A model generated the notes under the pieces. It ran no database searches and was not told the DNA's origin. It saw only the letters and a list, made by a program, of their open reading frames with translations. 49,690 nt of DNA from Shewanella sp. TC10 (lineage in GTDB: Bacteria > Pseudomonadota > Gammaproteobacteria > Enterobacterales > Shewanellaceae), in NCBI RefSeq assembly GCF_009663145.1, contig NZ_VKHR01000041.1, forward strand, positions 85 to 49,774, written 5' to 3'. This document shows, piece by piece, positions 8,451 to 17,918 of this stretch; the first letter of the stretch is position 1, and each line of letters opens with the position of its first letter. The translations under genes were made by a program, and so were the position numbers.

Positions 8451-9428
8451 CTAACTTTCGTTTTGTGCTTGTTTTAGTGACTCTTTATCTTTACGGCGCT
8501 GCGCAATCACTTGCTTTACTTCGCTACCAATGTGCGCTTCACCACGTTGTTTTGCTAGCTGAACTTGACGTTCACGTTCGATAAAGCGTTGGCGCTGCTC
8601 ATCAGAAATTTTATCGATACAGTGCGGGCAACTTACACCTTGTACATATGCTTCTGTCTGCATTTCTTCTTGAGTAATAGGCATACGGCAAGCATTACAT
8701 TGATCGTAAATACCTTTTTCAAGCTGATGATTCACTGCGACGCGGTTATCAAACACAAAGCACTCACCTTCCCACATGCTTTGTTCAGGCTTTACTTCTT
8801 CAAGGTACTTTAAAATGCCGCCTTCAAGATGATAAACATCTTCAAAGCCTTGCTCTTTTAGATAAGCTGTCGATTTTTCGCAGCGAATACCACCGGTACA
8901 AAACATTGCCACTTTTTTGTGTTTTGCAGGGTCTAGGTTTTCTTTGACGTAATCAGGAAACTCTCGAAATGTTTCTGTTACTGGGTTAACGGCATCTTTA
9001 AAGGTACCAATTTTGACTTCGTAATCGTTACGCGTATCAACCAATAATACTTCAGGGTCGGAAATAAGTGCATTCCAATCCTTTGGTTTAACGTATGTAC
9101 CAACGACTTCACGAGGGTCTATCCCCTCTACACCCATGGTCACAATTTCTTTTTTAAGTTTTACCTTAGTGCGATAAAAAGGCATGTCTACATCAAACGA
9201 AAACTTACACACAATGTCGGCTAAGCCTTCTTGAGTCGCTAACCATTGCAATAAACCATCAATGGCTTGCTGACTGCCTGCTACAGTGCCATTAATGCCT
9301 TCTTTAGCAAGTAATAAGGTACCTCTGATTTCAGCATCTTCCATGTGCGCTAGCAATGGGGCTCTAATGGTTTCGAAATGAGGTAAAGCGACAAATTTGT
9401 ATAACGCACAAACAACAACTTGTGACAT
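8451..9428 (-). CDS. trhO: tRNA uridine(34) hydroxylase (rhodanese family)
   Basis: TrhO (formerly YceA) hydroxylates U34 in certain tRNAs using oxygen, the first step to cmo5U/mo5U-type wobble bases. The 325-residue protein has an N-terminal ferredoxin-like region ([19 protein letters not shown]). A rhodanese domain follows from about residue 130, with the catalytic cysteine in [12 protein letters not shown] (about residues 175-186). The C-terminus is Cys-rich (QCNACRMP and CPHC, probably a metal site) and ends in a charged Lys/Arg/Gln helix. GGAG eight to eleven bases before the ATG supports the start. It is convergent with the NIT-like gene. Confidence 0.93.
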   Translation of the reverse strand: MSQVVVCALYKFVALPHFETIRAPLLAHMEDAEIRGTLLLAKEGINGTVAGSQQAIDGLLQWLATQEGLADIVCKFSFDVDMPFYRTKVKLKKEIVTMGVEGIDPREVVGTYVKPKDWNALISDPEVLLVDTRNDYEVKIGTFKDAVNPVTETFREFPDYVKENLDPAKHKKVAMFCTGGIRCEKSTAYLKEQGFEDVYHLEGGILKYLEEVKPEQSMWEGECFVFDNRVAVNHQLEKGIYDQCNACRMPITQEEMQTEAYVQGVSCPHCIDKISDEQRQRFIERERQVQLAKQRGEAHIGSEVKQVIAQRRKDKESLKQAQNES

Positions 9429-9720
9429 GGGGTTCTCCGCTAGCTGAAACTTAACTTCCAGTGCATTTAGTTAAAAAATATTCTGATAACGGCCTCAATT
9501 CATTAAGAGCACCAAGCTTGAGTTCTTAGCAAAAGCTTTTAGCGAGACTGGTATCAAATAAAGGCGCAGAATTGTACCTTAATCACAGTCTTCACGGCAA
9601 TTCAATTTGAGCTTGATCACATTAAGCAGTCTCTCGTTAGTTATTTACCACTAACAATCCTTTGATGAACACATTAGAATGGCACCTATATTGATTTAAT
9701 TATTAAACAAAATTCACCTT

Positions 9721-10422
9721 ATGATCCTATATAGCTTTAGACGTTGCCCATACGCCATGAGAGCCCGGTTAGGCCTACATTTGTCTTCGTTAAACCCTGA
9801 TGTGCGCGAAATTATCCTTAAAAATAAGCCTGCCCAAATGTTGGAAACATCCCCTAAAGGTACCGTGCCTGTATTAGTGGTCAATCCGCAAAATGAAAAC
9901 CCAATCAACAGCAATAATTCGAGTGAGCAAGTATTGGAAGAAAGTTTAGATATTTTTAATTTCGCGCTAAAGCAATATCCAGCTTCTCATTACGAATATT
10001 TATGCAAACAAGATTATCAAGTATTGATTGATTCTTTAGATAATAGTGAAGCACGCGCATTGATTGAAAAAAACGATTCTGAGTTTAAATCTTGGTTAGA
10101 TAAATATAAATATGCCGATAGGCACCTTGAATATAGTGAAGAATATTACCGAGAAAAAGCATGCAAATTCATTGCACTACTTGAAAGTAAGTTAGCTCAA
10201 TCACTACATTTATTTGCTGATTCACCCAGCTATGCAGACTTTGCCATTTTTCCGTTTGTCAGACAGTTCGCCCACGTTAATAAAAGCTGGTTTGAAAAAA
10301 GTCCCTACCCAAGAGTTAGGCTGTGGCTTGCAAAACATATTGAAAGCAATTTATTTCAAGCAGTTATGTGTAAATACCCATTATGGCTGGATAATATTGA
10401 GCTACAAACTAAGTTAAAGTGA
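9721..10422 (+). CDS. glutathione S-transferase-like protein
   Basis: A 233-residue thioredoxin-fold protein. The N-terminus MILYSFRRCPYAMRARLGL has the CPYA active-site pattern of glutaredoxin-2 and omega/beta-like GSTs, and the cis-proline segment follows in SPKGTVPVLVV (about residues 45-55). The rest is an all-helical GST C-terminal domain, including YADFAIFPFVRQFAHVN. Glutathione-dependent reduction or conjugation is the family function; no substrate can be inferred. Only a weak ribosome-binding site precedes the ATG, so translation may be inefficient, but no other start fits the fold. The 292-base gap on the trhO side shows no further feature. Confidence 0.82.
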   Translation: MILYSFRRCPYAMRARLGLHLSSLNPDVREIILKNKPAQMLETSPKGTVPVLVVNPQNENPINSNNSSEQVLEESLDIFNFALKQYPASHYEYLCKQDYQVLIDSLDNSEARALIEKNDSEFKSWLDKYKYADRHLEYSEEYYREKACKFIALLESKLAQSLHLFADSPSYADFAIFPFVRQFAHVNKSWFEKSPYPRVRLWLAKHIESNLFQAVMCKYPLWLDNIELQTKLK

Positions 10423-10623
10423 TCAGATTAGTTAAGCAGGTGCTTAATTAATAAGCGTAGATTCACACTTTTGTATAAATATTCAATAAAACCATTGAAT
10501 TAATAAGTGTAATTGAAGTATGTTACGTCAACTATAAGATGGATTTTTTATTGTTTTTACTGCTAAATTCCAAAATGAGATTAAGCTTAATTAAGCCTCT
10601 TTGCAGTAATCAAGGATGTAGAC

Positions 10624-10830
10624 ATGGAACAAATGGATTTGGTGATGTTACTAATACTGTTATTAAGTATTTTACATATCATGTTTTGTCATCGGGCAAT
10701 AACAACGGCTGCCCATATCAATAATGTACGAAGATATTTATGGGGAACAATTAGCCTGTTTTTTGGGCCTTTGGGATACTATATTTATCAAAACTTATTG
10801 CCTCTGGACTCATTAGACCCAAGTGAGTAA
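10624..10830 (+). CDS. small two-helix membrane protein
   Basis: A 68-residue protein that I do not recognise. It has a strong first hydrophobic segment (residues 5-22), a short polar stretch with His and Arg, and a second segment (about residues 40-58, GTISLFFGPLGYYIYQNLL), then an acidic tail. AAGGATG seven bases before the ATG is a good ribosome-binding site, which supports a real gene despite the small size. The second segment resembles phospholipase-D-nuclease N-terminal type membrane hairpins, but this is only suggestive. Confidence 0.6.
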   Translation: MEQMDLVMLLILLLSILHIMFCHRAITTAAHINNVRRYLWGTISLFFGPLGYYIYQNLLPLDSLDPSE

Positions 10831-10864
10831 ATAAGTTTAATTTTTAAGGTACATAAACAATACC

Positions 10865-10888
10865 GACGCTGCTAACCTTTGCAGCGTC
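10865..10888. terminator. hairpin between convergent genes
   Basis: GACGCTGC and GCAGCGTC form an 8-bp GC-rich stem around TAACCTTT. It lies between the small membrane protein gene and the oppositely oriented nitroreductase gene. The following T-run is poor on both strands, so termination may be weak. Confidence 0.5.
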
Positions 10889-10972
10889 ATATTTACAGTT
10901 TCAATTAACCTCAGTAAACCTCAGCATCATTCACCGCTAATAATTTACCGCTCATAACTAACCGCTCATAAC

Positions 10973-11521
10973 TTAAAGAAAACGGGCAAACTGACGTCCT
11001 GGCTTTAAAGGTTTCACTGGCGCTTTAACTGCTGGAGTTCCTACGTATAAAAAGCCAACAATTTGTTCATCCTCTGCTAAGCCTAAGCCTTTATTCACTT
11101 CTTGATTAAAAGCAAAGTCACCAGTACGCCAAACAGCCCCAAGACCAATAGAAAACGCGGCTTGTTGCATCGCCATTGTAGCGCAACCTGCTGCAATTTG
11201 TTGCTCAAGCAAAGGCACTTTAGGGTGTTGTTGATGCTTAGTGGCAATAGTGATTACCATTGGCGCCCGATGTGGCATTCCTTTAGCTTTGGTAATGAAA
11301 GCATCATCTGCGCCATTTGAAATAGCGGCTTTTACAAAAAGACCCCCTAACTTATCAAGCCCCTCCCCGGTCGCGATAATGAACTCCCATGGTGTTAGTG
11401 CACCGTGATCAGGCACTCTTGCTCCTGCATTAAGAATAAAATCTAGCTGAGATTCTGAAGGTGCTGGCAGGGTTAATCTTGGGGTGGATTGTCTAGTGAG
11501 TAATAATTCTGATGCGTCCAA
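10973..11521 (-). CDS. ydjA: NAD(P)H-dependent FMN nitroreductase, YdjA type
   Basis: A 182-residue minimal nitroreductase fold protein that binds FMN as a homodimer. It aligns by eye with E. coli YdjA: MDASELLLTRQSTPRL at the N-terminus for FMN phosphate contacts, AGARVPDHGALTPWEFI near residue 32, AAGCATMAMQQAAFSIGLGAVWRTG near residue 110, and IVGFLYVGTP near residue 155. The first codon is TTG, preceded by AAGGA; the homologous E. coli start coincides with it, and no ATG is available. The natural substrate is unknown. Confidence 0.85.
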   Translation of the reverse strand: MDASELLLTRQSTPRLTLPAPSESQLDFILNAGARVPDHGALTPWEFIIATGEGLDKLGGLFVKAAISNGADDAFITKAKGMPHRAPMVITIATKHQQHPKVPLLEQQIAAGCATMAMQQAAFSIGLGAVWRTGDFAFNQEVNKGLGLAEDEQIVGFLYVGTPAVKAPVKPLKPGRQFARFL

Positions 11522-11573
11522 TGTAATGTCCTTTTATACCAATCACATTTATTAAGTTCTGACTGATATTAAC

Positions 11574-11601
11574 AAAAATCCCACATAGAAGTGGGATTTT
11601 T
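11574..11601 (-). terminator. intrinsic terminator of the DoxX gene
   Basis: AAAAATCCCAC and GTGGGATTTTT form a perfect stem around ATAGAA, 12 bases after the stop codon on the minus strand, with the T-run built into the stem. Confidence 0.85.
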
Positions 11602-11613
11602 ACGTTATTTATC

Positions 11614-12198
11614 TTATGACATAAACCGTTTTCGGATAAAATAATCCACACTGGTATAACGTCCACCACCTAGCATTAATAGGGCGAGTAGCATAAATAG
11701 GTATGTAATGGCGAATTCAATACCATTATTTAAAATAACAAAATTACCAGAACTCGTCAGCCATTCATAATTACCGTGTTGCTGTAAAATAGACTTGGCT
11801 GCAGCCAGCTTTTCAGCTGAAGCAGCAACATTATCATTCGCTAACCAAGAGCTGGCATCTGCTATAGCTAGCCAGCCATTATCAATATGAACTGCAAATG
11901 CAGCAACTAACATGGTAAACATCATTGGAATTGCAACCAATCTAGTTGCTAAGCCAATCAGTAATAAGAATCCACCAAACAATTCAGTACCCGCAGCCAA
12001 TGCCGTCATTACCTCAGGCATAGGTAAACCTAGCCCCCAGTCAGGGTTACCAAACCAAGCAGCCGTATCACTAAAGTGAGATAACTTATTATAGCCTGCC
12101 TGCATTAACACAGGCGCGAGGTAAACACGTAATGCTAAAGGAGCTAAACCCTCAATTTGTTTTAAAAAATTTAAAAACTGCTGGTAAAGATTGCTCAT
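11614..12198 (-). CDS. DoxX-family membrane protein
   Basis: A 194-residue inner-membrane protein with four predicted helices. The N-terminal pattern LALRVYLAPVLMQAGYNKLSHF is typical of DoxX/SURF4 proteins, followed by GTELFGGFLLLIGLATRLVAIP (about residues 70-92) and a final helix near YLFMLLALLMLGGGRYTSVDYF. A periplasmic or cytoplasmic insert of about 45 residues separates helices 3 and 4. DoxX proteins are linked to redox stress or to metallophore maturation (HvfX), but no hvf genes are present here. AAGGAAT precedes the ATG. The gene has its own terminator. Confidence 0.8.
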   Translation of the reverse strand: MSNLYQQFLNFLKQIEGLAPLALRVYLAPVLMQAGYNKLSHFSDTAAWFGNPDWGLGLPMPEVMTALAAGTELFGGFLLLIGLATRLVAIPMMFTMLVAAFAVHIDNGWLAIADASSWLANDNVAASAEKLAAAKSILQQHGNYEWLTSSGNFVILNNGIEFAITYLFMLLALLMLGGGRYTSVDYFIRKRFMS

Positions 12199-12282
12199 AT
12201 TTATTCCTTAAATACTGTTCATTACGTTACTAGACCAAGCAAAGCGAATAAATCTTTCAAAACGTGTTGATTAGCGCAGGGG

Positions 12283-13128
12283 TTACTTAATCTCTTTTGA
12301 AAGATCACTTAGATCAGTTATTAGCTCGTCCATTTTGTTGGTGAAATGCTGTCTTTGTTTAGGGCTTAAACTGCTGTTGATATCAATGACTAATTGACCA
12401 AACAATCTAGAATTCTGATCAACATGCTGCTGGTAAATAGCTGACTTTAATTCATCTGGTGATGTCATCAGTAAGCGCATACGCTTTTCTAATAGCTCAG
12501 TGTCAGAGCGCATTTCAATTGCTTGCTGGAACTGTCTTAGCCATTCCAATCGATATTCAAGCCACATATCAAGTGTCGCAATACGTTGCTTATTGTATTT
12601 TTTTACGAGTGTTTCTTGCTCGGGGCTTACGCTACCTAACCAGTCATCGATGTTATCTAACACTTTTTCATTTGAATCTTCTAATAATTGTAGCTGAGTT
12701 TTACCGGCATACTTTTTATTCAAATCTTTATTATCTTGTGTTAATTGTCCGATCATTTCTTTGACTTGTTCATCAGAAAGGCTTGCAAGAATGGGAAGCA
12801 AATCAGGTAAAACAAAGTCAAAAATACGAAACCAATGTGCTTTGGCATCCGTGACTTGTTGCTGCCACAGTTCAGGAGTGACTGTTTGTGTTTCGATGGC
12901 ATTGGATAATGTTTTCAGTTGTTGACTATATCTGAGCAGCTCATCTTTTTGATGCCATATAAGAAACTTGTCCAGCAGGACATCAAACTGTTTTTGTTGC
13001 TGTTTATCAAAAGTTACATACTCCTCAACCCGCCATTCAATGGCCCAATCGAGAAAGAAATAACTAAATTTAGTTGAGCAACCAACTAAAAAAACCACTA
13101 GTAATAATGGAACGAATGACTTCTTCAA
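12283..13128 (-). CDS. DUF6279-type lipoprotein
   Basis: A 281-residue lipoprotein of unknown function: the signal peptide ends in the lipobox LVGC (Cys17). The mature protein is helical and charged, with the early motif FFLDWAIEWRVEEYVTFD and a pattern of Trp-containing helices typical of a family found in Shewanella, Vibrio and relatives (I believe DUF6279). The start codon is TTG with GGAGA upstream; no ATG lies near. It follows the kinase gene on the same strand after about 45 bases, so it may be co-transcribed with the thiamine genes, although no functional link is known. Confidence 0.7.
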   Translation of the reverse strand: MKKSFVPLLLVVFLVGCSTKFSYFFLDWAIEWRVEEYVTFDKQQQKQFDVLLDKFLIWHQKDELLRYSQQLKTLSNAIETQTVTPELWQQQVTDAKAHWFRIFDFVLPDLLPILASLSDEQVKEMIGQLTQDNKDLNKKYAGKTQLQLLEDSNEKVLDNIDDWLGSVSPEQETLVKKYNKQRIATLDMWLEYRLEWLRQFQQAIEMRSDTELLEKRMRLLMTSPDELKSAIYQQHVDQNSRLFGQLVIDINSSLSPKQRQHFTNKMDELITDLSDLSKEIK

Positions 13129-13172
13129 CTGACGTTCTCCTAAACCAAGTGTATTGATTTAGAATAATAGCC

Positions 13173-14273
13173 TTATGAGATTAAAGATAGGTATTTGTTG
13201 AATAAGATAAAATATGAATTTTTTGCGTCAGCGATATCAGTATTAATAACTAAGGCTTTATCAAAAGGTTCAGCTTCTGCTGCCATCATTAATGCCCACG
13301 CTGCGCCAAACGCCCAAAAGCAGTTATATATTTGTGGTAAGTACTGAATAGAATTAGGTTTAAGGTTTGGGTGCTTAAATAAGTACTGTTCACTCAGTTC
13401 ATTAGCTTGTTTATCTGTTAATTGATGTGTGGCTAAAACTGAGGCTAAATCAAACATTGGATGACTTGCTGCGCAATATTCAAAGTCAATACAGTGCAAT
13501 TTATCTTCATGTAATAATAAATTAAAGGGTGATAAATCACGGTGACAGAACTGAGGTTTGACCAAGCAAGACTCAAGATCTGCAAGCCATGACTCCATGG
13601 AAGATTGCAGCTTAGTGAGTTGTTTAAAGCATTCATGCCATTGCAGGGATTGTGAGTGCTTTTTTTGTGACTGACAATTTTGTTGCGGGCTCTTTTTTTG
13701 CAAGTTAGTTTGCAGCAGAGAGCTTGATTGCAATAAGGAAAGTTCAGTTAGTGACTCTATATAAACCAGCCATTGCGCCGTTAGGCTAATCTCTTTTGGT
13801 GGTAATGCTAAAGTCGAAAGCTGATTTAGCATGTTCAATAATAGGTCGACTGGCTCAAGCTTTGTATGATTGCTATCGATTTTTTGATTTTTATCTTCAC
13901 TAGGTCTTTGCGGAGTATTAAACCCAAATTCACCATAATTCGATGCCCAATCAATCGGTTGCTGATTTACGTACTCACTTAAATAAAACTGCTTGTTATC
14001 ACTTTGCCAAATTAGTTTAGGGGCTAACCCAATCGACTCTACTCTTAGCCAGCAAGTGACCTCATTATCTCTATCACACCATTGTTGAATATCTTTATTA
14101 TCACGAAGCACCCAATCTTGATGGGCCATTTTAAGATGGTAATTGGTGTTACTTAACCCTGCCGATAACTTCTCAATTCCTAGGCACTCTTCAGCTATCA
14201 CCATCACCAGTTTAGCGGGTAACAGGTTTTTAAATTGTGCAGGTAGCAAAGACCAAGGGTTAAAACGTTTCAT
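13173..14273 (-). CDS. APH-fold kinase, probable thiamine kinase
   Basis: A 366-residue aminoglycoside/choline kinase-fold protein. The catalytic loop is FCHRDLSPFNLLLH (HxD...N, about residues 244-257), the metal-binding motif is CIDFEYCAASHPMFDLA, and a nucleotide-loop-like LSAGLSNTNYHL lies near residue 36. ThiK of E. coli has the same fold and phosphorylates thiamine. The position directly after pnuT, downstream of a TPP-riboswitch receptor gene, argues that this enzyme traps imported thiamine as thiamine phosphate. A Gln/Ser/Lys-rich stretch (about residues 188-213) is inserted between the lobes and has no obvious role. Choline or ethanolamine kinase activity is the main alternative. Confidence 0.75.
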   Translation of the reverse strand: MKRFNPWSLLPAQFKNLLPAKLVMVIAEECLGIEKLSAGLSNTNYHLKMAHQDWVLRDNKDIQQWCDRDNEVTCWLRVESIGLAPKLIWQSDNKQFYLSEYVNQQPIDWASNYGEFGFNTPQRPSEDKNQKIDSNHTKLEPVDLLLNMLNQLSTLALPPKEISLTAQWLVYIESLTELSLLQSSSLLQTNLQKKSPQQNCQSQKKHSQSLQWHECFKQLTKLQSSMESWLADLESCLVKPQFCHRDLSPFNLLLHEDKLHCIDFEYCAASHPMFDLASVLATHQLTDKQANELSEQYLFKHPNLKPNSIQYLPQIYNCFWAFGAAWALMMAAEAEPFDKALVINTDIADAKNSYFILFNKYLSLIS

Positions 14274-14331
14274 GTAATCTTTATTGGCTATTTTTATTCA
14301 TTGATTTCTCAACATTTATTTCTTTTTATGA

Positions 14332-15075
14332 CTATTGCTTGGCAAGGGATAAGCCTTCATTAAGGTTATCTTGCTGCATCTTTTTACGCCACATAAAGTA
14401 GCCACTGACTGCCATAAAGAGATATAGAATCAACAAACCAGAGGTCAGCATAAGTCCTTTTTGAAGGTATAAATAAATAGATAATGAATTAATTACCATC
14501 CAATAGTACCAGTTCTCAATTACCTTTTTCGCGACTAAGTAGGTAGTCATTACCGCAAAGCAAGTGGTTAACGCATCCAGGTACGGAAAAGACGCACTTG
14601 TCTTTGTTGACATAAAATAGCCAACTAGAAGTGATATCGCTGTGGTTACTGCAATGATGATCAAATGCTTGTTAAGCGACCAGCTGATAATGGGTAACTC
14701 TGCAGTTTTAACATTACCAGTCTCTTTTTCATTGCCAGCGCCATTAATACTTGCAGAACCACTAACACTTTCAGGACTATTAACACTTGCAGAACCATTA
14801 ATACTTGCAGGACCATAACGCCACAACCAAAAGCCATATACGGCCATTGCCATGTAATATACGTTAAGCACTGACTCCATTAATAATGAGACTTTCCAAA
14901 ACAACACCGTATAAATTGCAGTACTGACAAAAGCTGCAGCCCAGCACCAGATATTGGTCCTCATCGCTAATACTAAGTAAGCAATGGCCAGTATGACTGC
15001 AATCGCTTCCCACCCTGTCATGGCTGAAGCTTCTGATATTGCGGTTTGAATAGATTGAAAAATCTCTGCAAGCAT
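14332..15075 (-). CDS. pnuT: PnuC-family vitamin transporter, probable thiamine transporter PnuT
   Basis: A 247-residue inner-membrane protein with about seven helices. The signature WCWAAAFVSTAIYTVLFW (about residues 43-60) and VYYMAMAVYGFWLWRYG (near residue 72) mark the PnuC/PnuT facilitators. The C-terminal motif VIENWYYWMVINSLSIYLYLQKGL contains the substrate-site W-Y-W-x(3)-N pattern. PnuT variants import thiamine, which a kinase then traps; both a kinase and a thiamine-binding protein flank it here. The loop after the third helix carries a run of six-residue repeats (about residues 88-111) encoded by an 18-bp minisatellite. The GAAA-type ribosome-binding site is weak. Confidence 0.85.
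   Translation of the reverse strand: MLAEIFQSIQTAISEASAMTGWEAIAVILAIAYLVLAMRTNIWCWAAAFVSTAIYTVLFWKVSLLMESVLNVYYMAMAVYGFWLWRYGPASINGSASVNSPESVSGSASINGAGNEKETGNVKTAELPIISWSLNKHLIIIAVTTAISLLVGYFMSTKTSASFPYLDALTTCFAVMTTYLVAKKVIENWYYWMVINSLSIYLYLQKGLMLTSGLLILYLFMAVSGYFMWRKKMQQDNLNEGLSLAKQ
14743..14814 (-). repeat. 18-bp in-frame minisatellite inside pnuT
   Basis: Four adjacent 18-base units, for example ATTAATACTTGCAGAACC, span exactly 72 bases. On the minus strand they encode GPASIN, GSASVN, SPESVS and GSASIN in a hydrophilic loop. Unit gain or loss would keep the reading frame. Confidence 0.85.
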
Positions 15076-15195
15076 ATTAATGGTTTCTTTTTAATCAAAA
15101 AATAGGTTAACGAATTATCCTAATGGCTTATTGGAACTGGATGATTTTAATCTTCTTACATTATTCGAACGAGTTTGAATAATGTGCTTTGCGAA

Positions 15196-15456
15196 CTACT
15201 CAGTATGGGTTAAATCTAATTCACCACCGATAAACTTACACACAAAAACAGCTTTACCCCACTTTTGGTGTGCTGCTTCCATTTCAACGGCAAGCATAGA
15301 CATCACATCAGCATATTCGCCACAAACTTGGGTTGCCATAGCGTTGGTTTTTCTTTCAATATTTGAATAGCTATCAACTCGGCCAATAAACCATTTAATA
15401 GGATCTAAATAGTTTTCGTTAAACGGATACATACTGATTTCAGCGGTTAGTTTCAT
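15196..15456 (-). CDS. YkoF/MTH1187-type thiamine-binding protein
   Basis: An 86-residue protein starting MKLTAEISMYPFNENY, the characteristic opening of the thiamine_BP family (YkoF, MTH1187), whose ferredoxin-like domains bind thiamine or its HMP moiety. The family pattern continues with TNAMATQVCGEYADVM and AVEMEAAHQKWGKAVFVCKFIGG. The longest frame starts 17 codons earlier, but AAAGGAAA lies just before the ATG at 15456 and the family starts exactly there. It lies between the TonB receptor and pnuT, and may act as a cytoplasmic thiamine chaperone or buffer. It is separated from the receptor gene by a terminator-like hairpin. Confidence 0.85.
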   Translation of the reverse strand: MKLTAEISMYPFNENYLDPIKWFIGRVDSYSNIERKTNAMATQVCGEYADVMSMLAVEMEAAHQKWGKAVFVCKFIGGELDLTHTE

Positions 15457-15483
15457 TAGGATTTCCTTTGTGGATCTTGAATT

Positions 15484-15533
15484 AAAAATACCGCCATAGT
15501 TTAGCAAATAAATAGCAAACCATGACGGTATTT
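15484..15533 (-). terminator. terminator-like hairpin after the TonB receptor gene
   Basis: AAATACCG (15486-15493) pairs with CGGTATTT (15526-15533), and the stem continues inward through CAT/ATG and GTTT/AAAC with two mismatches. On the minus strand the stem ends in TTTTTAAT. It could reduce transcription of the three downstream thiamine genes relative to the receptor. Confidence 0.65.
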
Positions 15534-15602
15534 CAGTGTTATATATTGTTAAAACTGTTGTTATTGTTAAAGAAATTATGCTTTATCAATAACCAGTAAA
15601 CG

Positions 15603-17789
15603 CTACATAAACTTCACATCAAGTGTAATACCTAACTGACGTGGATCACCAAAACGCACATACTGCTTGTCTGCCCAATCTAAGTCTGGCTCATTACCAA
15701 AGTAAAAGCCTCTGACGCCGTATTGCTCATCGAATAAGTTACGACCCCATAAATAAGCTGACCACATTTGCGACTCGTAACCGATACGGGCATTAAATAT
15801 AGTATATGCATCTGATTTTGACTCGTTGCTATCTGAGTAATAGAAGTCACTTTTACCGCTAGCATTTAAGTTTGTAAACCAACCGGAGTCACTCACATAA
15901 CTCATACCTGCACTGTAAGTAAAGTTAGGCGCATGAGCTTGGTCACGACCAGTTAAGTCGATGACATTGCCGTATTTATCATTATATTGATAATCACCAT
16001 ATTCAGTTTCTAACCAGCCAACACTGCCATAGAATTGTACGTTATCAGTGGCGTAATATTTAAAATCTGCCTCAGCACCGTAGTTTTTGGCGCTGCCTGC
16101 ATTCTCTGTATAAAGAATGAAACGTTGTTGATCGTCTGGGTCTTGTTGGGATGCGGACACTTGTTGATTTTGACGGTCCATGTAGAACAGCGCCATATTG
16201 GTTGATACAACACCATCTAGCCAAGATGATTTAAGACCTAACTCGTAGTTGTATAAGATTTCGGTATCAAATTCTTTCTTGTCAGCCAGTTCTGGCGGCA
16301 AGGTCATGTTAAAGCCACCCGCTTTATAACCTCGTGCAACTCTGAAGTAGGCGTTATGATCTTGATTTAGACTTTTTGAAATAGCTAGATGACCACCCCA
16401 CATATTTTCAGTTGGGTCGAACTCATCACCATTGCTATCTGAGTATTCACTCTCACGACGTTCTAAACGAACACCTGCAGAGAATACATAACCATCACCA
16501 AACTGAGTATCAGTTTGAGCAAAAATGGCATAGTTAGTTGCTTCATATTCTGATTGTAAAACTTCATCTGGCCAGCCGTTGTATTCAGAATACAAATTGT
16601 TATCTTCTTTAAGGTTCATGCCATATAAGCCCATTAACCAATCAGTCGAATCATTAAAGATTCTGCCTGCTTCATTTGAGCTAATACGAAATTCTTGAGA
16701 AATCGTTTTACGATCGCCCTTTTTATCCCATGTGTAATCATAAACACATGGCTCTGTACCAACCTCAACCCAATTTTCATCATAAGCAGGACATTCTTTT
16801 GAAGCCCAGTAATCAGGGTTAGCCCAATCGCCATCGTAATTATGGTGATGATCTGTTTGTGCAAATGAGGTTAATGACGTGAGTTCAAATTTCTCGAACT
16901 GAGTAAAAATCGCTTTTAAGCCAACGCCAGTAGTTTTCTGGCTATCAACACCAGGCTCATCTGTTATCGTTTCGAAACCATTATTATCTAACGTCCATGC
17001 GTCATAGCCGTTATCAAAATTCGCGTGTAATAAGGTTAAATCAAGTTGAACATCATCAGTTGCATACCAGCGTAATTTGGCTCTAGCTGTAAATTCATCG
17101 CGTGCATTAGTGTCTTCACGCTCCAGGTAGGTATTGTCGCGATAACCATTTTGAGAATGCTGTTCTAGAGATACACGGTATAACAATTTACCTGAGTCAG
17201 ATAAGGGACCAGAACTAAAACCAGAGAAAGTTTGTAAGTCGTCATCACCCATTGACACTTGAGCACCGTGCTCAAACACATCAGTTGGATCATTACTTTT
17301 TAAATAAATTAAACCCGCTAAAGCATTAGCACCGTATTGCGTGCCTTGCGGTCCACGTAATACTTCAACTTGTTGCATATCGTACATGCTTGAAACCATG
17401 CCGATGCCAGATAAATCAATATCGTCAACAATAAAGCCAACTGAGGAGTTCGGTGCACCTTGATATTCCTCTTGCTCACCAACACCACGAATTTGGAAAT
17501 ATTTAGGGCGAGAGCTGCCGCCAGACCAGTTAAAGTTGGCAATAGAGTTCAACACATCTTCAAAATGTTGAGCGCCTTCGTCTTGTAATTGCTGGCTATC
17601 AATAACTGTCACGCTAGAAGGCGCTTTTTCAAGCTCAATGTTGCCAAAATCTGCATTAACAACAATCACTTCCATTTTTTCTTCAGTTTGGGAAACACGC
17701 TCAAGATTTTCAGTTTGTGCAACAGCTGAAGAAGACAAAGCAGCTAAAATGGCAATCGCAACGGGCGATTTAGATTTAAATAAAGACAT
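15603..17789 (-). CDS. TonB-dependent outer-membrane receptor, probably for thiamine
   Basis: A 728-residue TonB-dependent receptor. It has a signal peptide (cleavage near AVAQ, residue 25) and a TonB-box-like segment MEVIVVN. The plug domain follows, with FEDVLNSIANFNWSGGSSRPKYFQIRGVG and the conserved VEVLRGPQGTQYGANALAGLIYL (about residues 143-165), then a 22-strand type barrel. The last residue is Met (VKFM) rather than the usual aromatic residue. A TPP riboswitch lies in its leader, and PnuT and thiamine-binding genes follow, so uptake of thiamine or a derivative is inferred. GAGG before the ATG confirms the start. Confidence 0.88.
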   Translation of the reverse strand: MSLFKSKSPVAIAILAALSSSAVAQTENLERVSQTEEKMEVIVVNADFGNIELEKAPSSVTVIDSQQLQDEGAQHFEDVLNSIANFNWSGGSSRPKYFQIRGVGEQEEYQGAPNSSVGFIVDDIDLSGIGMVSSMYDMQQVEVLRGPQGTQYGANALAGLIYLKSNDPTDVFEHGAQVSMGDDDLQTFSGFSSGPLSDSGKLLYRVSLEQHSQNGYRDNTYLEREDTNARDEFTARAKLRWYATDDVQLDLTLLHANFDNGYDAWTLDNNGFETITDEPGVDSQKTTGVGLKAIFTQFEKFELTSLTSFAQTDHHHNYDGDWANPDYWASKECPAYDENWVEVGTEPCVYDYTWDKKGDRKTISQEFRISSNEAGRIFNDSTDWLMGLYGMNLKEDNNLYSEYNGWPDEVLQSEYEATNYAIFAQTDTQFGDGYVFSAGVRLERRESEYSDSNGDEFDPTENMWGGHLAISKSLNQDHNAYFRVARGYKAGGFNMTLPPELADKKEFDTEILYNYELGLKSSWLDGVVSTNMALFYMDRQNQQVSASQQDPDDQQRFILYTENAGSAKNYGAEADFKYYATDNVQFYGSVGWLETEYGDYQYNDKYGNVIDLTGRDQAHAPNFTYSAGMSYVSDSGWFTNLNASGKSDFYYSDSNESKSDAYTIFNARIGYESQMWSAYLWGRNLFDEQYGVRGFYFGNEPDLDWADKQYVRFGDPRQLGITLDVKFM

Positions 17790-17918
17790 AGGACCTCAAA
17801 TAATAATTTTGAGATCCGGCAAGCATAGTGAATTAGTGATGTGCATTAGTGACTATTTTGTGTATTCACGCTTGTATAATCGCGCTTTCAAAATATTGTC
17901 TTAACGATGAATAATGCA

